Shown here one piece after another: positions 11,618 through 21,300 of a stretch of DNA of 64,000 nucleotides. Origin of the DNA: Saccharothrix sp. NRRL B-16314 (lineage in GTDB: Bacteria > Actinomycetota > Actinomycetes > Mycobacteriales > Pseudonocardiaceae); assembly GCF_000716595.1 (NCBI RefSeq), contig NZ_JNXC01000001.1:372001-436000 (forward strand), written 5' to 3'. The first letter of the stretch is position 1, and each line of letters starts with the position of its first letter. Position numbers and translations under genes: made by a program. The notes under the pieces are model-generated. The model did no database searches, was not told the DNA's origin, and worked only from the letters and a program-made list of their open reading frames with translations.

Positions 11618-12639
11618 TGGCTGCTCCGACGATGGACCGCCCCACGTCCGCCGCGCCCGCCGCGGTGCAGACGCTGACCATCGCGAAGGCGTTGAACAAC
11701 GGCCTGCGCGCGTCGATGGAGGCCAACCCCAAGGTCATCGTGATGGGTGAGGACGTCGGCAAGCTCGGCGGCGTCTTCCGGATCACCGACGGCCTCCAGA
11801 AGGACTTCGGCGAGCAGCGCGTGCTGGACACGCCGCTGTCCGAGTCCGGCATCATCGGCGCCGCCGTCGGCCTCGCGATCCGGGGCTACCGGCCGGTGTG
11901 CGAGATCCAGTTCGACGGCTTCATCTTCCCCGGCTTCGACCAGATCGTGTCGCAGGTCGCCAAGCTGCACTACCGCACCCAGGGCCGGCTCAAGCTGCCC
12001 ATGGTGATCCGGGTGCCGTTCGGCGGCGGCATCGGCGCGGTCGAGCACCACTCCGAGTCGCCCGAGTCGTACTTCGCGCACACCGCCGGCCTCAAGGTCG
12101 TGACGTGCTCGAACCCGGCCGACGCGTACTGGATGATCCAGCAGGCGATCGACTGCGACGACCCGGTGCTGTTCTTCGAGCCGAAGCGGCGCTACTACGA
12201 GAAGGGCGAGGTCGACACGACCGCCGCGCCCGGACCGCTGTTCCGCTCGCGCACCCTGCGCACCGGCACGGACGTCACGGTCGTGACGTACGGCCCGTCC
12301 GTGCGGACGTCCATGGAGGCTGCCGCGGCGGCCGAGGAGGAGGGGCGTTCGCTGGAGGTCATCGACCTGCGCACGCTGTCGCCGCTCGACCTCGCGCCGG
12401 TGTACGAGTCGGTGCGGCGGACCGGTCGGCTGGTCGTGGTGACCGAGGCGCCGAGCGAGTCCTCCATCTCCAGCGAGATCGCGGCCAAGGTGCAGCAGGA
12501 GTGCTTCTACTCCCTGCAGGCGCCGGTGCTGCGGGTGACCGGTTTCGACACCCCGTACCCGCCGTCGAAGTTGGAAGAGGAATTCCTCCCCGACCTCGAC
12601 CGCGTGCTGCACGCCGTCGACCGCTCGCTGGCCTGGTAG
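11617..12639 (+). CDS. 2-oxo acid dehydrogenase E1 component, beta subunit
   Basis: A 340-residue transketolase-like beta subunit. Landmarks are VMGEDVGKLGGVFRIT, DTPLSESGIIGAAVGLAI, QFDGFIFPGFDQI and a C-terminal half with VIDLRTLSPLD. The ATG overlaps the alpha stop as TGATG, which indicates coupled translation and a fixed subunit ratio. It forms the alpha2beta2 E1 enzyme with its upstream neighbour. The branched-chain type (BkdB) is slightly favoured by the overall look of the operon, but this is not decisive. Confidence 0.93.
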   Translation: MAAPTMDRPTSAAPAAVQTLTIAKALNNGLRASMEANPKVIVMGEDVGKLGGVFRITDGLQKDFGEQRVLDTPLSESGIIGAAVGLAIRGYRPVCEIQFDGFIFPGFDQIVSQVAKLHYRTQGRLKLPMVIRVPFGGGIGAVEHHSESPESYFAHTAGLKVVTCSNPADAYWMIQQAIDCDDPVLFFEPKRRYYEKGEVDTTAAPGPLFRSRTLRTGTDVTVVTYGPSVRTSMEAAAAAEEEGRSLEVIDLRTLSPLDLAPVYESVRRTGRLVVVTEAPSESSISSEIAAKVQQECFYSLQAPVLRVTGFDTPYPPSKLEEEFLPDLDRVLHAVDRSLAW

Positions 12640-12649
12640 GGGGATAGCT

Positions 12650-14050
12650 GTGCCGCAGTTCAAGCAGTTCCCCATGCCCGACACGGCAGAGGGGCTGACC
12701 GAGGCCGAGATCCTCACCTGGCACGTCAAGCCGGGTGACGCGGTGAAGGTCAACCAGGTCATCGTCGAGATCGAGACGGCCAAGGCGGCCGTCGAGCTGC
12801 CGTGCCCGTGGGACGGCGTGGTGACCGAGTTGCTGGCCGAGGTCGGTCAGACGGTCGAGGTCGGCGTCCCGATCATCACGATCGACACGGACCCGTCCGG
12901 CGCGGCGTCGCCCGCCGCTCCCGCCGCTCCTGCTGCTTCTGCTCCCGCTCCGGCGGAGTCGAACGGCAAGATCGGTGAGGAGATGCCGGGCGGCCGGATC
13001 GCCACGCTGGTGGGCTACGGGCCCCGGGCGGGTGCGGCGAAGCGCCGTGCGCGCAAGGACACCTCGGCTCCCGCAGCCGCGGCTCCTGCTCCCGTCGCCG
13101 CTCCTGCTCCTGCGCCGGTCGCCCCTGCGCCTGCGCCGGTTCCTGCCCCTGCCCCGGTTCCTGTTTCGGCTCCGGCGGCTAGGGGTGGCTACGTGCCACT
13201 GGCCAAACCGCCGGTGCGCAAGCTGGCCAAGGACCTGGGCGTCGACCTCTTCGCCCTCGCCGGCTCCGGTCCGGGCGGCGTGATCACCCGGGACGACGTC
13301 GAACAGGCCGTCGCACCCACCGCGCCGACCGCGTCCCTCGTGGACAGCGGGACGCGGGAGCGCCGCGTCCCGATCAAGGGCGTCCGCAAGGCGACCGCGC
13401 AGGCGATGGTGGACAGCGCGTTCACCGCGCCGCACGTCACCGAGTTCCTGACGGTCGACGTGACGCCGATGATGGAGCTGCGGGCGCGTCTGAAGGAGAC
13501 GCGCGAGTTCCGCGGCGTCAAGATCACGCCGTTGGCGTTCGCCGCCAAGGCGGTCGTCCTGGCCGCCCGCCGCACCCCCGACGTCAACGCGACGTGGGAC
13601 GCGGCGGCGCAGGAGATCGTCTACAAGGACTACGTGCACCTCGGCATCGCCGCCGCGACGCCGCGTGGCCTGGTGGTCCCGAAGGTCCGCGACGCCGACC
13701 GGATGTCACTGCGCGAGTTGGCCGTGGCCCTGGACGAACTGGCCACGACGGCCCGTGACGGCAAGACGACACCCGCGGACATGATGGGCGGCACCATCAC
13801 CATCACGAACGTGGGCGTCTTCGGCGTGGACACCGGCACCCCGATCATCAACCCCGGCGAGTCGGCGATCCTCGCCTTGGGCGCGATCCGGGACATGCCG
13901 TGGGTGGTGGACGGCCAGGTGGTGCCGCGCAAGGTCTGCCAGCTGGCGCTCAGCTTCGACCACCGGGTGGTCGACGGCCAACAGGGCTCGCAGTTCCTGG
14001 CCGACGTGGGCGCACTGCTGGCCGACCCCGGCGTGGCGATGACCTACTGA
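12650..14050 (+). CDS. Dihydrolipoamide acyltransferase (E2)
   Basis: A 466-residue E2 subunit with a GTG start at 12650, ten bases after the beta stop. Domains in order: an N-terminal lipoyl domain with the lipoylated lysine in ETAKAAVEL (about residue 44); a long Pro-Ala linker; an E3-binding domain around residues 183-220 (AKPPVRKLAKDLGVDL); a second linker; and the catalytic domain ending in SFDHRVVDGQQG, which holds the active-site histidine and aspartate. It transfers the acyl group to CoA. No E3 gene follows, so lipoamide dehydrogenase must come from elsewhere. Confidence 0.95.
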   Translation: MPQFKQFPMPDTAEGLTEAEILTWHVKPGDAVKVNQVIVEIETAKAAVELPCPWDGVVTELLAEVGQTVEVGVPIITIDTDPSGAASPAAPAAPAASAPAPAESNGKIGEEMPGGRIATLVGYGPRAGAAKRRARKDTSAPAAAAPAPVAAPAPAPVAPAPAPVPAPAPVPVSAPAARGGYVPLAKPPVRKLAKDLGVDLFALAGSGPGGVITRDDVEQAVAPTAPTASLVDSGTRERRVPIKGVRKATAQAMVDSAFTAPHVTEFLTVDVTPMMELRARLKETREFRGVKITPLAFAAKAVVLAARRTPDVNATWDAAAQEIVYKDYVHLGIAAATPRGLVVPKVRDADRMSLRELAVALDELATTARDGKTTPADMMGGTITITNVGVFGVDTGTPIINPGESAILALGAIRDMPWVVDGQVVPRKVCQLALSFDHRVVDGQQGSQFLADVGALLADPGVAMTY

Positions 14051-15408
14051 GGTTCCCCGGTGGCGTCGGGAGTCCCGTCCGGGCTCCCGACGCCACCGAT
14101 CCCGCGCAGCGCCCGCACCACGTCTGCCGGCTCCGTGCCATCCGTTTCGACCGTGCATTCGGTGAACTCCGCGTCGGTCAGCCGTACGTCGGTGTTCGGC
14201 AAATAGCCACCGCCGAACCGGAACGCGCACTGCTGCGCGTCGACGGCGCGAAGTCCGATCACCGACTTCGTCTGCTGAACGGGCAGGTGCATCATCGACA
14301 GGTCGACGGTCGAGCGGCTCAGCTCGACGGAGTCGAGCGCGATGGTCAGGGCTCGGCCGACGAGCCCGCGGAAGGTGAGAACGGTGTCGCGCAGGACTGC
14401 GCCCGTCAGGTCGACGGTGCTGCGGACCAGGTCCGCCGTCGAAAAGTCGACGACGTCGCCGGTGAACTCGGCCTCGCTGAAGTCCAACGTGGAAGACAGC
14501 GCGGAGATCCCCTCGAAGGAGGTGGTGTTCGAGATGAACTTCGCCTTGCGGAAGCTGACCGTCCCGTTGAACCGGCAGTTGGCGAAGTCGGTGCGCTTGC
14601 CGTGGAAGATCGCGTTGTCGAAGCTGAAGGTGCCGCTGAACGTCCGCCGCGACAGGTCCAGGTCCTCGAACTCGACGCCGCGGAAGTCCATTCGGATCTT
14701 TCCGACCTGCCACCGCCGCTGCAACGTGTGGTCCAGCAGGGCGTTGATGATCTCCTGCCGCACCTCGCGCTCCGTCCGGTCGTCCTGCGGGTAGGGCGTG
14801 CGCAGGTAGCCGGACAGCACGTCCACGCAGATCTGCCGCTGCTCCGGCCAGTCGTCGGCCAGACCGACCATGGCGTACACCCCGGCGAGGCGGACCGCGA
14901 AGCTCTCGTGGCCGAGCTGCTCGGCCGCCCTGCCGTAGCGCTCGTTGAAGAACTTCGTTCGCTCCCGCTCCTCCTGCCGGTTGGCGATCACGTGCGCGGC
15001 CTCCGAAACCTGCTGCTTGCGGTACCCGACCGCCAGCGCCACGACCGCACCCAGCCCACCGACCACGGCCAGACCGATCTTCAGCAGGTCGAGCAGCTCG
15101 GCGGTGGTGAAGCTGGTGGACGAGGGCAGCGCGGGCCGGCCGAGTAGTCGGTAGAGCCCGTACCCGGTGGCGGCGGCGAGCACTGCGGCCACGAACAGCC
15201 ACTTGACCAGTGCGCCCGCCATCGACCCCTTGACGCTCGCGGGCATGTGTCGGACGGGCGCGACCCCTGCGGTGGGGACTTCGAGAGTCGTCACCGACGC
15301 GCGCTTGCGCCGCTGGCGGGCGGTGAACCACGCCACCAGCCACAGCCACCCCAGGAACGTGAGACCGGCCGGCAGGTAGGGGGCGAGGTGGTCCAGCACG
15401 AGGTGCAA
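14044..15408 (-). CDS. Membrane protein with pentapeptide-type repeats
   Basis: 454 residues. Three N-terminal hydrophobic segments are visible (near residues 11-30, 68-92 and 110-132). A charged helical region with ERERTKFFNERYGRAAEQLG follows, then a run of pentapeptide-like units such as DFRGVEFEDLDLSRRTFSG and NCRFNGTVSFRKAKF. This layout is common in actinobacterial pentapeptide-repeat membrane proteins of unknown function. Its stop overlaps the E2 stop by seven bases, tail to tail. It is divergent from the MerR gene across a palindromic operator, so the two may be co-regulated (inference). Confidence 0.8.
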   Translation of the reverse strand: MHLVLDHLAPYLPAGLTFLGWLWLVAWFTARQRRKRASVTTLEVPTAGVAPVRHMPASVKGSMAGALVKWLFVAAVLAAATGYGLYRLLGRPALPSSTSFTTAELLDLLKIGLAVVGGLGAVVALAVGYRKQQVSEAAHVIANRQEERERTKFFNERYGRAAEQLGHESFAVRLAGVYAMVGLADDWPEQRQICVDVLSGYLRTPYPQDDRTEREVRQEIINALLDHTLQRRWQVGKIRMDFRGVEFEDLDLSRRTFSGTFSFDNAIFHGKRTDFANCRFNGTVSFRKAKFISNTTSFEGISALSSTLDFSEAEFTGDVVDFSTADLVRSTVDLTGAVLRDTVLTFRGLVGRALTIALDSVELSRSTVDLSMMHLPVQQTKSVIGLRAVDAQQCAFRFGGGYLPNTDVRLTDAEFTECTVETDGTEPADVVRALRGIGGVGSPDGTPDATGEPQ

Positions 15409-15434
15409 TCCTGCCGGACGATGGCGTTAATCGG

Positions 15435-15462
15435 TTGAAGTTCCAGTAACTGGAGAGTTCAA
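15435..15462. promoter_or_regulatory. MerR-type inverted-repeat operator
   Basis: Nested inverted repeats TTGAA...TTCAA and TCCAGT-A-ACTGGA share one centre at 15448. This is the architecture of MerR-family operators. It sits between the divergent pentapeptide and merR-type genes. TTGAAG or its mirror could be a -35 element in either direction, but no good -10 hexamer is seen. Confidence 0.6.
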
Positions 15463-15463
15463 G

Positions 15464-16378
15464 GTGGTCCCCGTGACGCACTACTCGATCGGCGAACTGG
15501 CGCGGATGACCGGGCTGTCCACGCGGACGGTCCGGTTCTACTCCGACTCCGGCGTGATCCCCGTGGCGGGGCGCACGGTGGGCGGGTTCCGCACCTACGA
15601 CGTCGACGGGTTGGCGCGGCTCAAGCTCGTGCGGACCCTGCGTGACCTGGGCGTGGACCTGCCCACGGCGCAGCGGGTGTTGGCGCGGGAGGTGTCCGTG
15701 GCCGACGTGGCCCGGACGCACGCGGAAGCCATCGACGCGCAGATGCGCACGCTCCGGTTGCGCCGGGCCGTGCTGCGGGTCGTGGCGCGGAACGGGGAGG
15801 TGGAGCTGGTGCACGAATTGGCGCGGTTGTCGGAGGAAGAGCGGCAAGCGATCCTCGACGACTTCTTCGACGAGGTGTTCGGCGGGTTGGAGCTGGATCC
15901 CGGATTCGAGCAGATGATGCGGTCGGTCCGGGTCGAGCTGCCGGACGACCCGACGACCGAGCAGCTGGAGGCGTGGGTCGAACTCGCGAACATGGTGCGC
16001 GACCCGGACTTCCGGGCGTCGATCAGGAACATGTCGGAGCGGCACCAGGAGATGCGGGCCGAAGGCGTCGACATGTCCGGTCGTTCCGAGGAGGCCATGG
16101 AGGCGTTCCAGTACTCGATCGCCCAGGCCCGTGAGGCGTTGGACGCGGGCATCGCCCCCGACTCGGCCGAGGCGGCAGCCGTTGTCGCGCGGGTCGACGA
16201 GAGGTGGTCGACGGCCCTGAACCTGCCGGTCGGCCCGGAGCTGTCCAAGCGCTTGGAGGAGTTCGGCGATCCGAGGGCCGAGCGCTACTGGGCGTTGCTC
16301 GCGACGATCAACGGCTGGGAGAACCCCGTTCCCGACAACACCGCCGAACGGCGCTGGTTGACCGAAGCGGGCAGCTGA
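15464..16378 (+). CDS. MerR family transcriptional regulator
   Basis: 304 residues. The N-terminal winged helix-turn-helix is canonical: YSIGELARMTGLSTRTVRFYSDSGVIP, then GGFRTYDVDGLARL. The rest is a long helical effector region of about 200 residues without recognisable ligand-binding motifs or metal-binding cysteines. GTG at 15464 is chosen because GGAGA lies about seven bases upstream; GTG at 15473 is possible. A palindromic operator overlaps its promoter, so autoregulation is likely. The ligand is unknown. Confidence 0.88.
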   Translation: MVPVTHYSIGELARMTGLSTRTVRFYSDSGVIPVAGRTVGGFRTYDVDGLARLKLVRTLRDLGVDLPTAQRVLAREVSVADVARTHAEAIDAQMRTLRLRRAVLRVVARNGEVELVHELARLSEEERQAILDDFFDEVFGGLELDPGFEQMMRSVRVELPDDPTTEQLEAWVELANMVRDPDFRASIRNMSERHQEMRAEGVDMSGRSEEAMEAFQYSIAQAREALDAGIAPDSAEAAAVVARVDERWSTALNLPVGPELSKRLEEFGDPRAERYWALLATINGWENPVPDNTAERRWLTEAGS

Positions 16379-16379
16379 C

Positions 16380-16751
16380 TCACTCCCAGACCAGGCAGAA
16401 CGGGTGGCCGGCCGGATCGGCGAACACCCACCAGACCTCGTTGGAGTCGTCCAACAAGGTCCCGCCCAGTCGGAGGACCTCGGCCTTGGCCGAGCCGAGG
16501 TCCTTCACCCCGACGTCGAGGTGGAACTGCTGGGGCTTGCCCGGATCAGGCCACTCGGGCGCCACGTACTCCGCGGCACGCTGGAAGCCGAGGACCAGCC
16601 CTCCGTCGAGGTGCAACGTCGACCAGTCGTCGTCCAGCTTCCACCGGCGGTCCGGCTTGTCCACCTCGCCGCCGAAAACCCCCTGGTAGAACGACGCCAA
16701 CGCCTTAGGCTCCGGGCAATCAATGACAACGCACTGCAACACCCCGACCAT
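16380..16751 (-). CDS. VOC (glyoxalase-like) family protein
   Basis: A compact 123-residue protein with two beta-alpha-beta-beta-beta modules: VLQCVVIDCPEPKALASFYQ and QFHLDVGVKDLGSAKAEVLRLG, ending WVFADPAGHPFCLVW. This is the Glyoxalase_6-like subgroup common in actinomycetes. Members include metal-dependent enzymes and antibiotic-binding proteins; which applies here is unknown. Its stop is one base from the stop of the MerR gene. The first 38 bases upstream separate it from the next divergent gene. Confidence 0.85.
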   Translation of the reverse strand: MVGVLQCVVIDCPEPKALASFYQGVFGGEVDKPDRRWKLDDDWSTLHLDGGLVLGFQRAAEYVAPEWPDPGKPQQFHLDVGVKDLGSAKAEVLRLGGTLLDDSNEVWWVFADPAGHPFCLVWE

Positions 16752-16788
16752 GCACCCGAGCCTAACCGCGAGATCCGAGGGACGTTCG

Positions 16789-17523
16789 TTGAACGACGCC
16801 GTGTGCCGATGGGTGGCGGACCACCAGGACTACTGGCTACGACAGGCGATCGTGCCCACCTTCTACACCCGTGGTGAAGTGCTGGTCCTGGAGCTGACCG
16901 GGCCTCTCCGGCACGCCGCGGTCGAGCTGCGCCCCACTTCGACCGACATCGTCGCCTGTCTGGACAACTGGCTACTCGCGTCGTACCCCGTCCCGGACCT
17001 ACTCCACCAGTGGAACCGCAACTGGAGCCGCTGCGAGCCGGTGGCCTACATGTTGAAACAGGTGTATTGGGAACGCTGGGTGCGTTTCCACAGCCTGCCG
17101 GAGTCCAAGCGGTACGCCGAGACCGAAGCGGAGTACGCCATCGTCCTGGAGCGCTACAACACAGTGCTGGACGAGCTTTTCGCCGGTGAGGACGTCTACG
17201 TCATCACCATGGAGTGGCGCGACGATCCGAAGCCGGGGACCGACTACTGGACCACGATCTGCATCGACCCGGACCCGGACGGACCGTCGTACTGGCACCT
17301 GTACGCCAAACGGATCCCGTGGACCACCGGGGCGATCGACCCCCTGCTCCGCGACGTGGCGGATGACGTCGAGGCCAACGTGATGATCACCGACGTGGCG
17401 ATGACCCGCATCCACCACCCCTATGACGGCGGCGCCGACGTCCTGCTCCCGACCAGCGAGGAGCGTGACGCACTGAGGGCCAGGCACGCAGACTGGCTCT
17501 CCAACCATCCGCAGGGCTTGTGA
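16789..17523 (+). CDS. Conserved protein of unknown function (DUF3885-like)
   Basis: About 244 residues. The preferred start is TTG at 16789, because GAGGG lies seven bases upstream and the earlier in-frame ATGs overlap the start of the divergent VOC gene. The protein is rich in Trp and Tyr, with blocks HQWNRNWSRCEPV, VYWERWVRFHSLPESKRYAET and YWHLYAKRIPW. These recall proteins carrying DUF3885, but I am not certain. It is soluble, with no signal peptide. It is the last chromosomal gene before the left end of the island. Confidence 0.6.
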   Translation: MNDAVCRWVADHQDYWLRQAIVPTFYTRGEVLVLELTGPLRHAAVELRPTSTDIVACLDNWLLASYPVPDLLHQWNRNWSRCEPVAYMLKQVYWERWVRFHSLPESKRYAETEAEYAIVLERYNTVLDELFAGEDVYVITMEWRDDPKPGTDYWTTICIDPDPDGPSYWHLYAKRIPWTTGAIDPLLRDVADDVEANVMITDVAMTRIHHPYDGGADVLLPTSEERDALRARHADWLSNHPQGL

Positions 17524-17590
17524 TCGGTGTGATCGCGGACGAAGACACCACCGCTGCGCCGGGACACGATCAAACCGCCGAACGTCCCGA

Positions 17591-17742
17591 AAGCAGTGGG
17601 CGGTGTCTTCCGCGTCCTGAAGACCCCGCCCAGACCGGGTGACCTGATCAGCCAGGCCTATTTGATGTGCATCCCCGAAATGGCCCTGGCCACTACCAAC
17701 CGCTGGATCTCCGACGTCCCCTCGAAGATGGTGAAGATCTTG
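17591..17742 (-). repeat. Left direct repeat (orphan acyl-CoA dehydrogenase 3' end plus terminator)
   Basis: It aligns without gaps to 24677-24828, with 141 of 152 bases identical by my count. Read on the minus strand it encodes the last 27 codons of the dehydrogenase, ending GMHIK instead of GIHIK, then the stop and a terminator hairpin. The stretch 17695-17742 is identical in both copies (48 bp). Homology stops abruptly at 17743. The hairpin in this copy carries one stem mismatch. Confidence 0.9.
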
Positions 17743-17881
17743 CGCTGGGGTGGCCCTGACGTGCCCACATCACTTGGAATCGCGGCCTGACCTGCGCATA
17801 CCTAATCAACGTTCGTCGTCGTTGACCAACCCTTCTCGACCTCTCACGGCCTGGAGACGGCCTGAGATCTGATCAACAACC

Positions 17882-17944
17882 GAGGGCACCACCACGGCAC
17901 CCAGTCGCCAACCGCGACGACTCACGTGCCGAGGTGGTGCCCTC
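17882..17944. repeat. Long stem-loop in the island's left arm
   Basis: Arms 17882-17900 and 17926-17944 are inverted copies with 18 of 19 positions matching (core GAGGGCACCACC). A smaller GTCGC/GCGAC stem lies inside the loop. Such hairpins can be element ends, terminators or recombination substrates; none is proven. Confidence 0.55.
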
Positions 17945-18204
17945 CGCCATGCCCGGACACTCCCCGTTGGCCGCTGGCGCGGAGCGTCGGCGGGCGTCGA
18001 TCGCCGTGCCCAGCCCGACCAAGCCGCGTGACCGCGCGATCGTCCCGACCGATGCCGCTGGGAGCTCGTCGTCCTGGCGGCCGTTGAGGCGCGCCGCCAC
18101 CCGACCACGTGCACCGACTCCGCGCACGCCGACGGGCGGAGCGAAGCGGGAGCCCGGCGTGCCGTGATGCGGGGAGTCGGTGCGAACGTGCGTCGGACCG
18201 CACC

Positions 18205-18227
18205 GCGCGCCGCCGCAGGCGGCGCGC
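18205..18227. terminator. Perfect 10-bp hairpin before the NACHT gene
   Basis: GCGCGCCGCC-GCA-GGCGGCGCGC, a GC-rich stem with a 3-nt loop. No T-run follows. It marks the point where base composition changes and may insulate the NACHT gene from upstream transcription. Confidence 0.45.
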
Positions 18228-18271
18228 CTTGATCCCATATAGCCAAGTTCGGCAACTGTCGATCACCGTAA

Positions 18272-18302
18272 GTGAAACACATCGTCTCGTGCGGACGATA
18301 AT
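18272..18302 (+). promoter_or_regulatory. Candidate promoter of the NACHT gene, leaderless
   Basis: A good -10 hexamer GATAAT lies at 18297-18302, exactly six bases before the ATG. A weak -35 GTGAAA lies at 18272-18277 (19-bp spacer). This spacing places the transcript start at or next to the start codon. Confidence 0.45.
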
Positions 18303-18308
18303 AGCGAT

Positions 18309-21300
18309 ATGATCGATCCAGGGGTTGCTCTTGGTGCGGCCGTAGTAAAGGCTGTATGCAAGATTTGGCTGAAAGATAACGAAATCGCGAAGGATACGAG
18401 CATACGCGTAGTCGACATTATCGAGCTAAAAGTATCTGGATGGCGTGAACAACGTCGGGTAAAGCGCATGTTCGAGGAACTCGAGGAGACGGTAGCGGAT
18501 AAACTATTGACGTCCCTTGAGGCGGAATTCAGGGACCTGCCCGAAAATGATCGCAATTCCGCTATTCTAGCTGCTAAAGAGGTCTTCGATCAAGTTAAGC
18601 TTGACAACAAGGACCTTTTCGCTGCCGATCTGGACCCACTCTTCCTCGAGCGCCAACTACGAACTGATAGCGTTGCTGCGGTGGACGGCCTTGGCTTAGA
18701 CGCCATCCAGCTTTACGACCGCATTGTATCCATGTGTTGTGGATACATTGTCGAGATGTGCAGTACATTTCCGGGATTTACTGTCGATGCGTTCAGTAAT
18801 CTGCTAGCGCGTCAATCCGACATTTCTAGGCAAATCGGCCAACTTCTCGACCGTGTTCCACAACGAAACGCAGGTCATCGGGTCGGGATTTTTGAGGCTG
18901 CATACCGTCAACTGGTCGCTACGCAGCTCGACAAGATCGAACTGTTCGGTATTTCAGTTTCAGATACCCTGCGTACATACACCCTCAGTACTGCTTATAT
19001 TAGTCTAAGCGTTCTTTCGCCTTCGCTCGCTGAACGAATCCGGACGAACGAGGTCGACCGCATAGACGATGATAAGGGAACGACTAAAGCTCTCGATGAT
19101 ACTACTATTCAGAGGGCATTGGCTGTCACCAACAGGATCTTCCTTCGCGGCGAAGCAGGCTCGGGAAAAACAACGCTACTCCAGTGGATGGCCGTTAATG
19201 CCGCTCGTCGGAGCTTCGATGAACCCTTGGACGCCTGGAACGGAAAAATTCCGTTCATGATTAGACTTCGCTCGTGCTCTGATCGAGATCTGCCTCGGCC
19301 CGAGCAGCTCCTAGAAAGTCTCGGCCGACATATTTCTAATGAGATGCCCGACAACTGGGTACATGATGCTCTACGTAGTGGATCAGCAATGGTTCTCATC
19401 GATGGCCTTGATGAGGTCTCAGAAGTACGTCGCGATAATGTCCGTTCCTGGCTAATTGAATTGGTCGAGACCTTTCCGAGAACTAGCTATATCGTGAGTT
19501 CGAGGCCCGCTGTCGTAGGTGATGCTTGGCTTAGACACGCGGGATTCGATGTTGTCGAAATCCAGCCGATGACTAACGCGGACATCGGAAACTTCGTGAC
19601 GCATTGGCACAAGGCTTTCCGTGAGACGGCTGTCGACGTAGAAATGATTGAACGTCTGCAAAGATCAGAAGAGGAAATTCTAAGAACCATAAGGCTGCGG
19701 AAGCATCTGCGCCAGCTCACGACAAGCCCACTACTCGCGGCACTAATATGCGCTCTTCATTTAGATCGTAGGATGCAGCTGCCCAACGATCGTATGGAGC
19801 TTTACGCGGTAGCCCTTGAGATGCTATTAGAAAGGCGTGATGTCGAGCGTCAGGTAGGTGGAACAAATATTGTGATGTCCAGAACTGAAAAACTAATAAT
19901 CCTACAAGATATCGCATACTGGCTAATAAGGAACGGCCAAGCGGACGCGAGTATCGACCGACTCACCCAACGCATTTCGGCTCGTTTGCAGACGATGACG
20001 CGTCATCTGGGCGAAGCTAGCGATGTCCTCAGCACTCTACTCGCGCGAAGCGGTCTGTTGCGGAAGCCAGTAATCGATCGGATCGACTTCGTGCACAAGA
20101 CCTTCCAAGAATATCTCGCTGCTGCTGCGGCGGTAGAAACTGACGACATTGGTGTTCTAATTCGTCACGCACATGATGATCAATGGCGCGAAGTCATAGT
20201 TATGGCTTCTGGTCACGCCCATCAGCAACAGCGAGACGACCTAGTAAGAGGCATTCTAGATCGAAGTCTTGCCGAGTCAAACAATCGACACGCACTCCAA
20301 CTGCTGGCAATTGGGTGCCTGCAGACGTCGGCTCAGATAGCAGCTCCGTTGAATGCGAAGATTCAAGAGGTTGCCAAGAAACTCATCCCTCCGCGATCCA
20401 TGCGCGATGCTGCTGCGTTGGCTGGCGCAGGGGATCTAGCACTGGAGTTGGTATCAAGCCAGCCACCGCGTAATGCCAGGCAGGTGGCGGCAACCATCAG
20501 AATGGCTAGCCTTATTGGCGGGGACTTGGCTCTATCGCTAATTGCCAACCTGTCAAATGACTCAAATTCTGACATTGACGCGGAACTATTGGCTGCTTGG
20601 GATAGGTTTGACGTAGCGGAGTTTGGTGCGGAGGTGATGTCGAAGCGTCGCCGCATCGACTATCTGGAGATCAAAGACTCAGATAGAACCGCGTACTTGA
20701 GTAATGTTAGCTGCGGTACTCTTGTTTGCCGTTTCTCGGAAGGGTATGGCGACTATTCCTTCGTTCCTAATATGGCGAGACTCAGGACTCTTAACGTTTA
20801 TGAAGACAAGCTGCTTCATGATATCTCGGATATTTGCGACCAGCAAAGTCTACAGGACATCCACCTTGGTGATGTGGGAGAAGGTGTAGACCTGTCACAA
20901 CTTGAACGCCTCTCAAATTTGACGAAGTTGGAGTTTGATGCTGCATCTGTAAGCGCTGACAATGGACTATCCGCTCTGACCAGTCTAAAACAAATTCAAG
21001 TATTGAACCTGTCGTCAATGAACTCCTTGACGGATAACTTTGCTGCTTCTCTAATGCTGGAACGCATCGGGTTCTGGCATGCCAGTGAACTGGCGAGCTT
21101 GGAGCAATTGGCAGATCTTCATCAACTGGAAAAGCTCAAGTTCCTCCTTCTGTCAAAAGCGCATTCATTAACTTCTATTGATGCTATTCGTAAATGGCGG
21201 ACTACGCTCACGGGTGTCTACATTAGGGCTCGCCAACTTACGGATTTGTCAGTACTTAAGGAGATTCCGAATTTGGAGTTTGCTAATCTCGCCGATACTC

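Larger units (their letters stand above)
17743..18308. other. Non-coding left arm of the island
   Basis: 566 bp with no supportable gene on either strand. It holds a long imperfect hairpin (17882-17944), a short perfect hairpin (18205-18227) and the promoter of the NACHT gene. GC content is high up to about 18230 and then drops sharply into the NACHT gene. I looked for an integrase or transposase remnant and could not support one. Confidence 0.55.

Noticed and set aside
17806..18282. Minus-strand open frame in the island's left arm, considered as an integrase or transposase remnant
   Set aside because: The translation is low-complexity Arg/Ala/Ser sequence with no recombinase catalytic motif. 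No support in other frames either.
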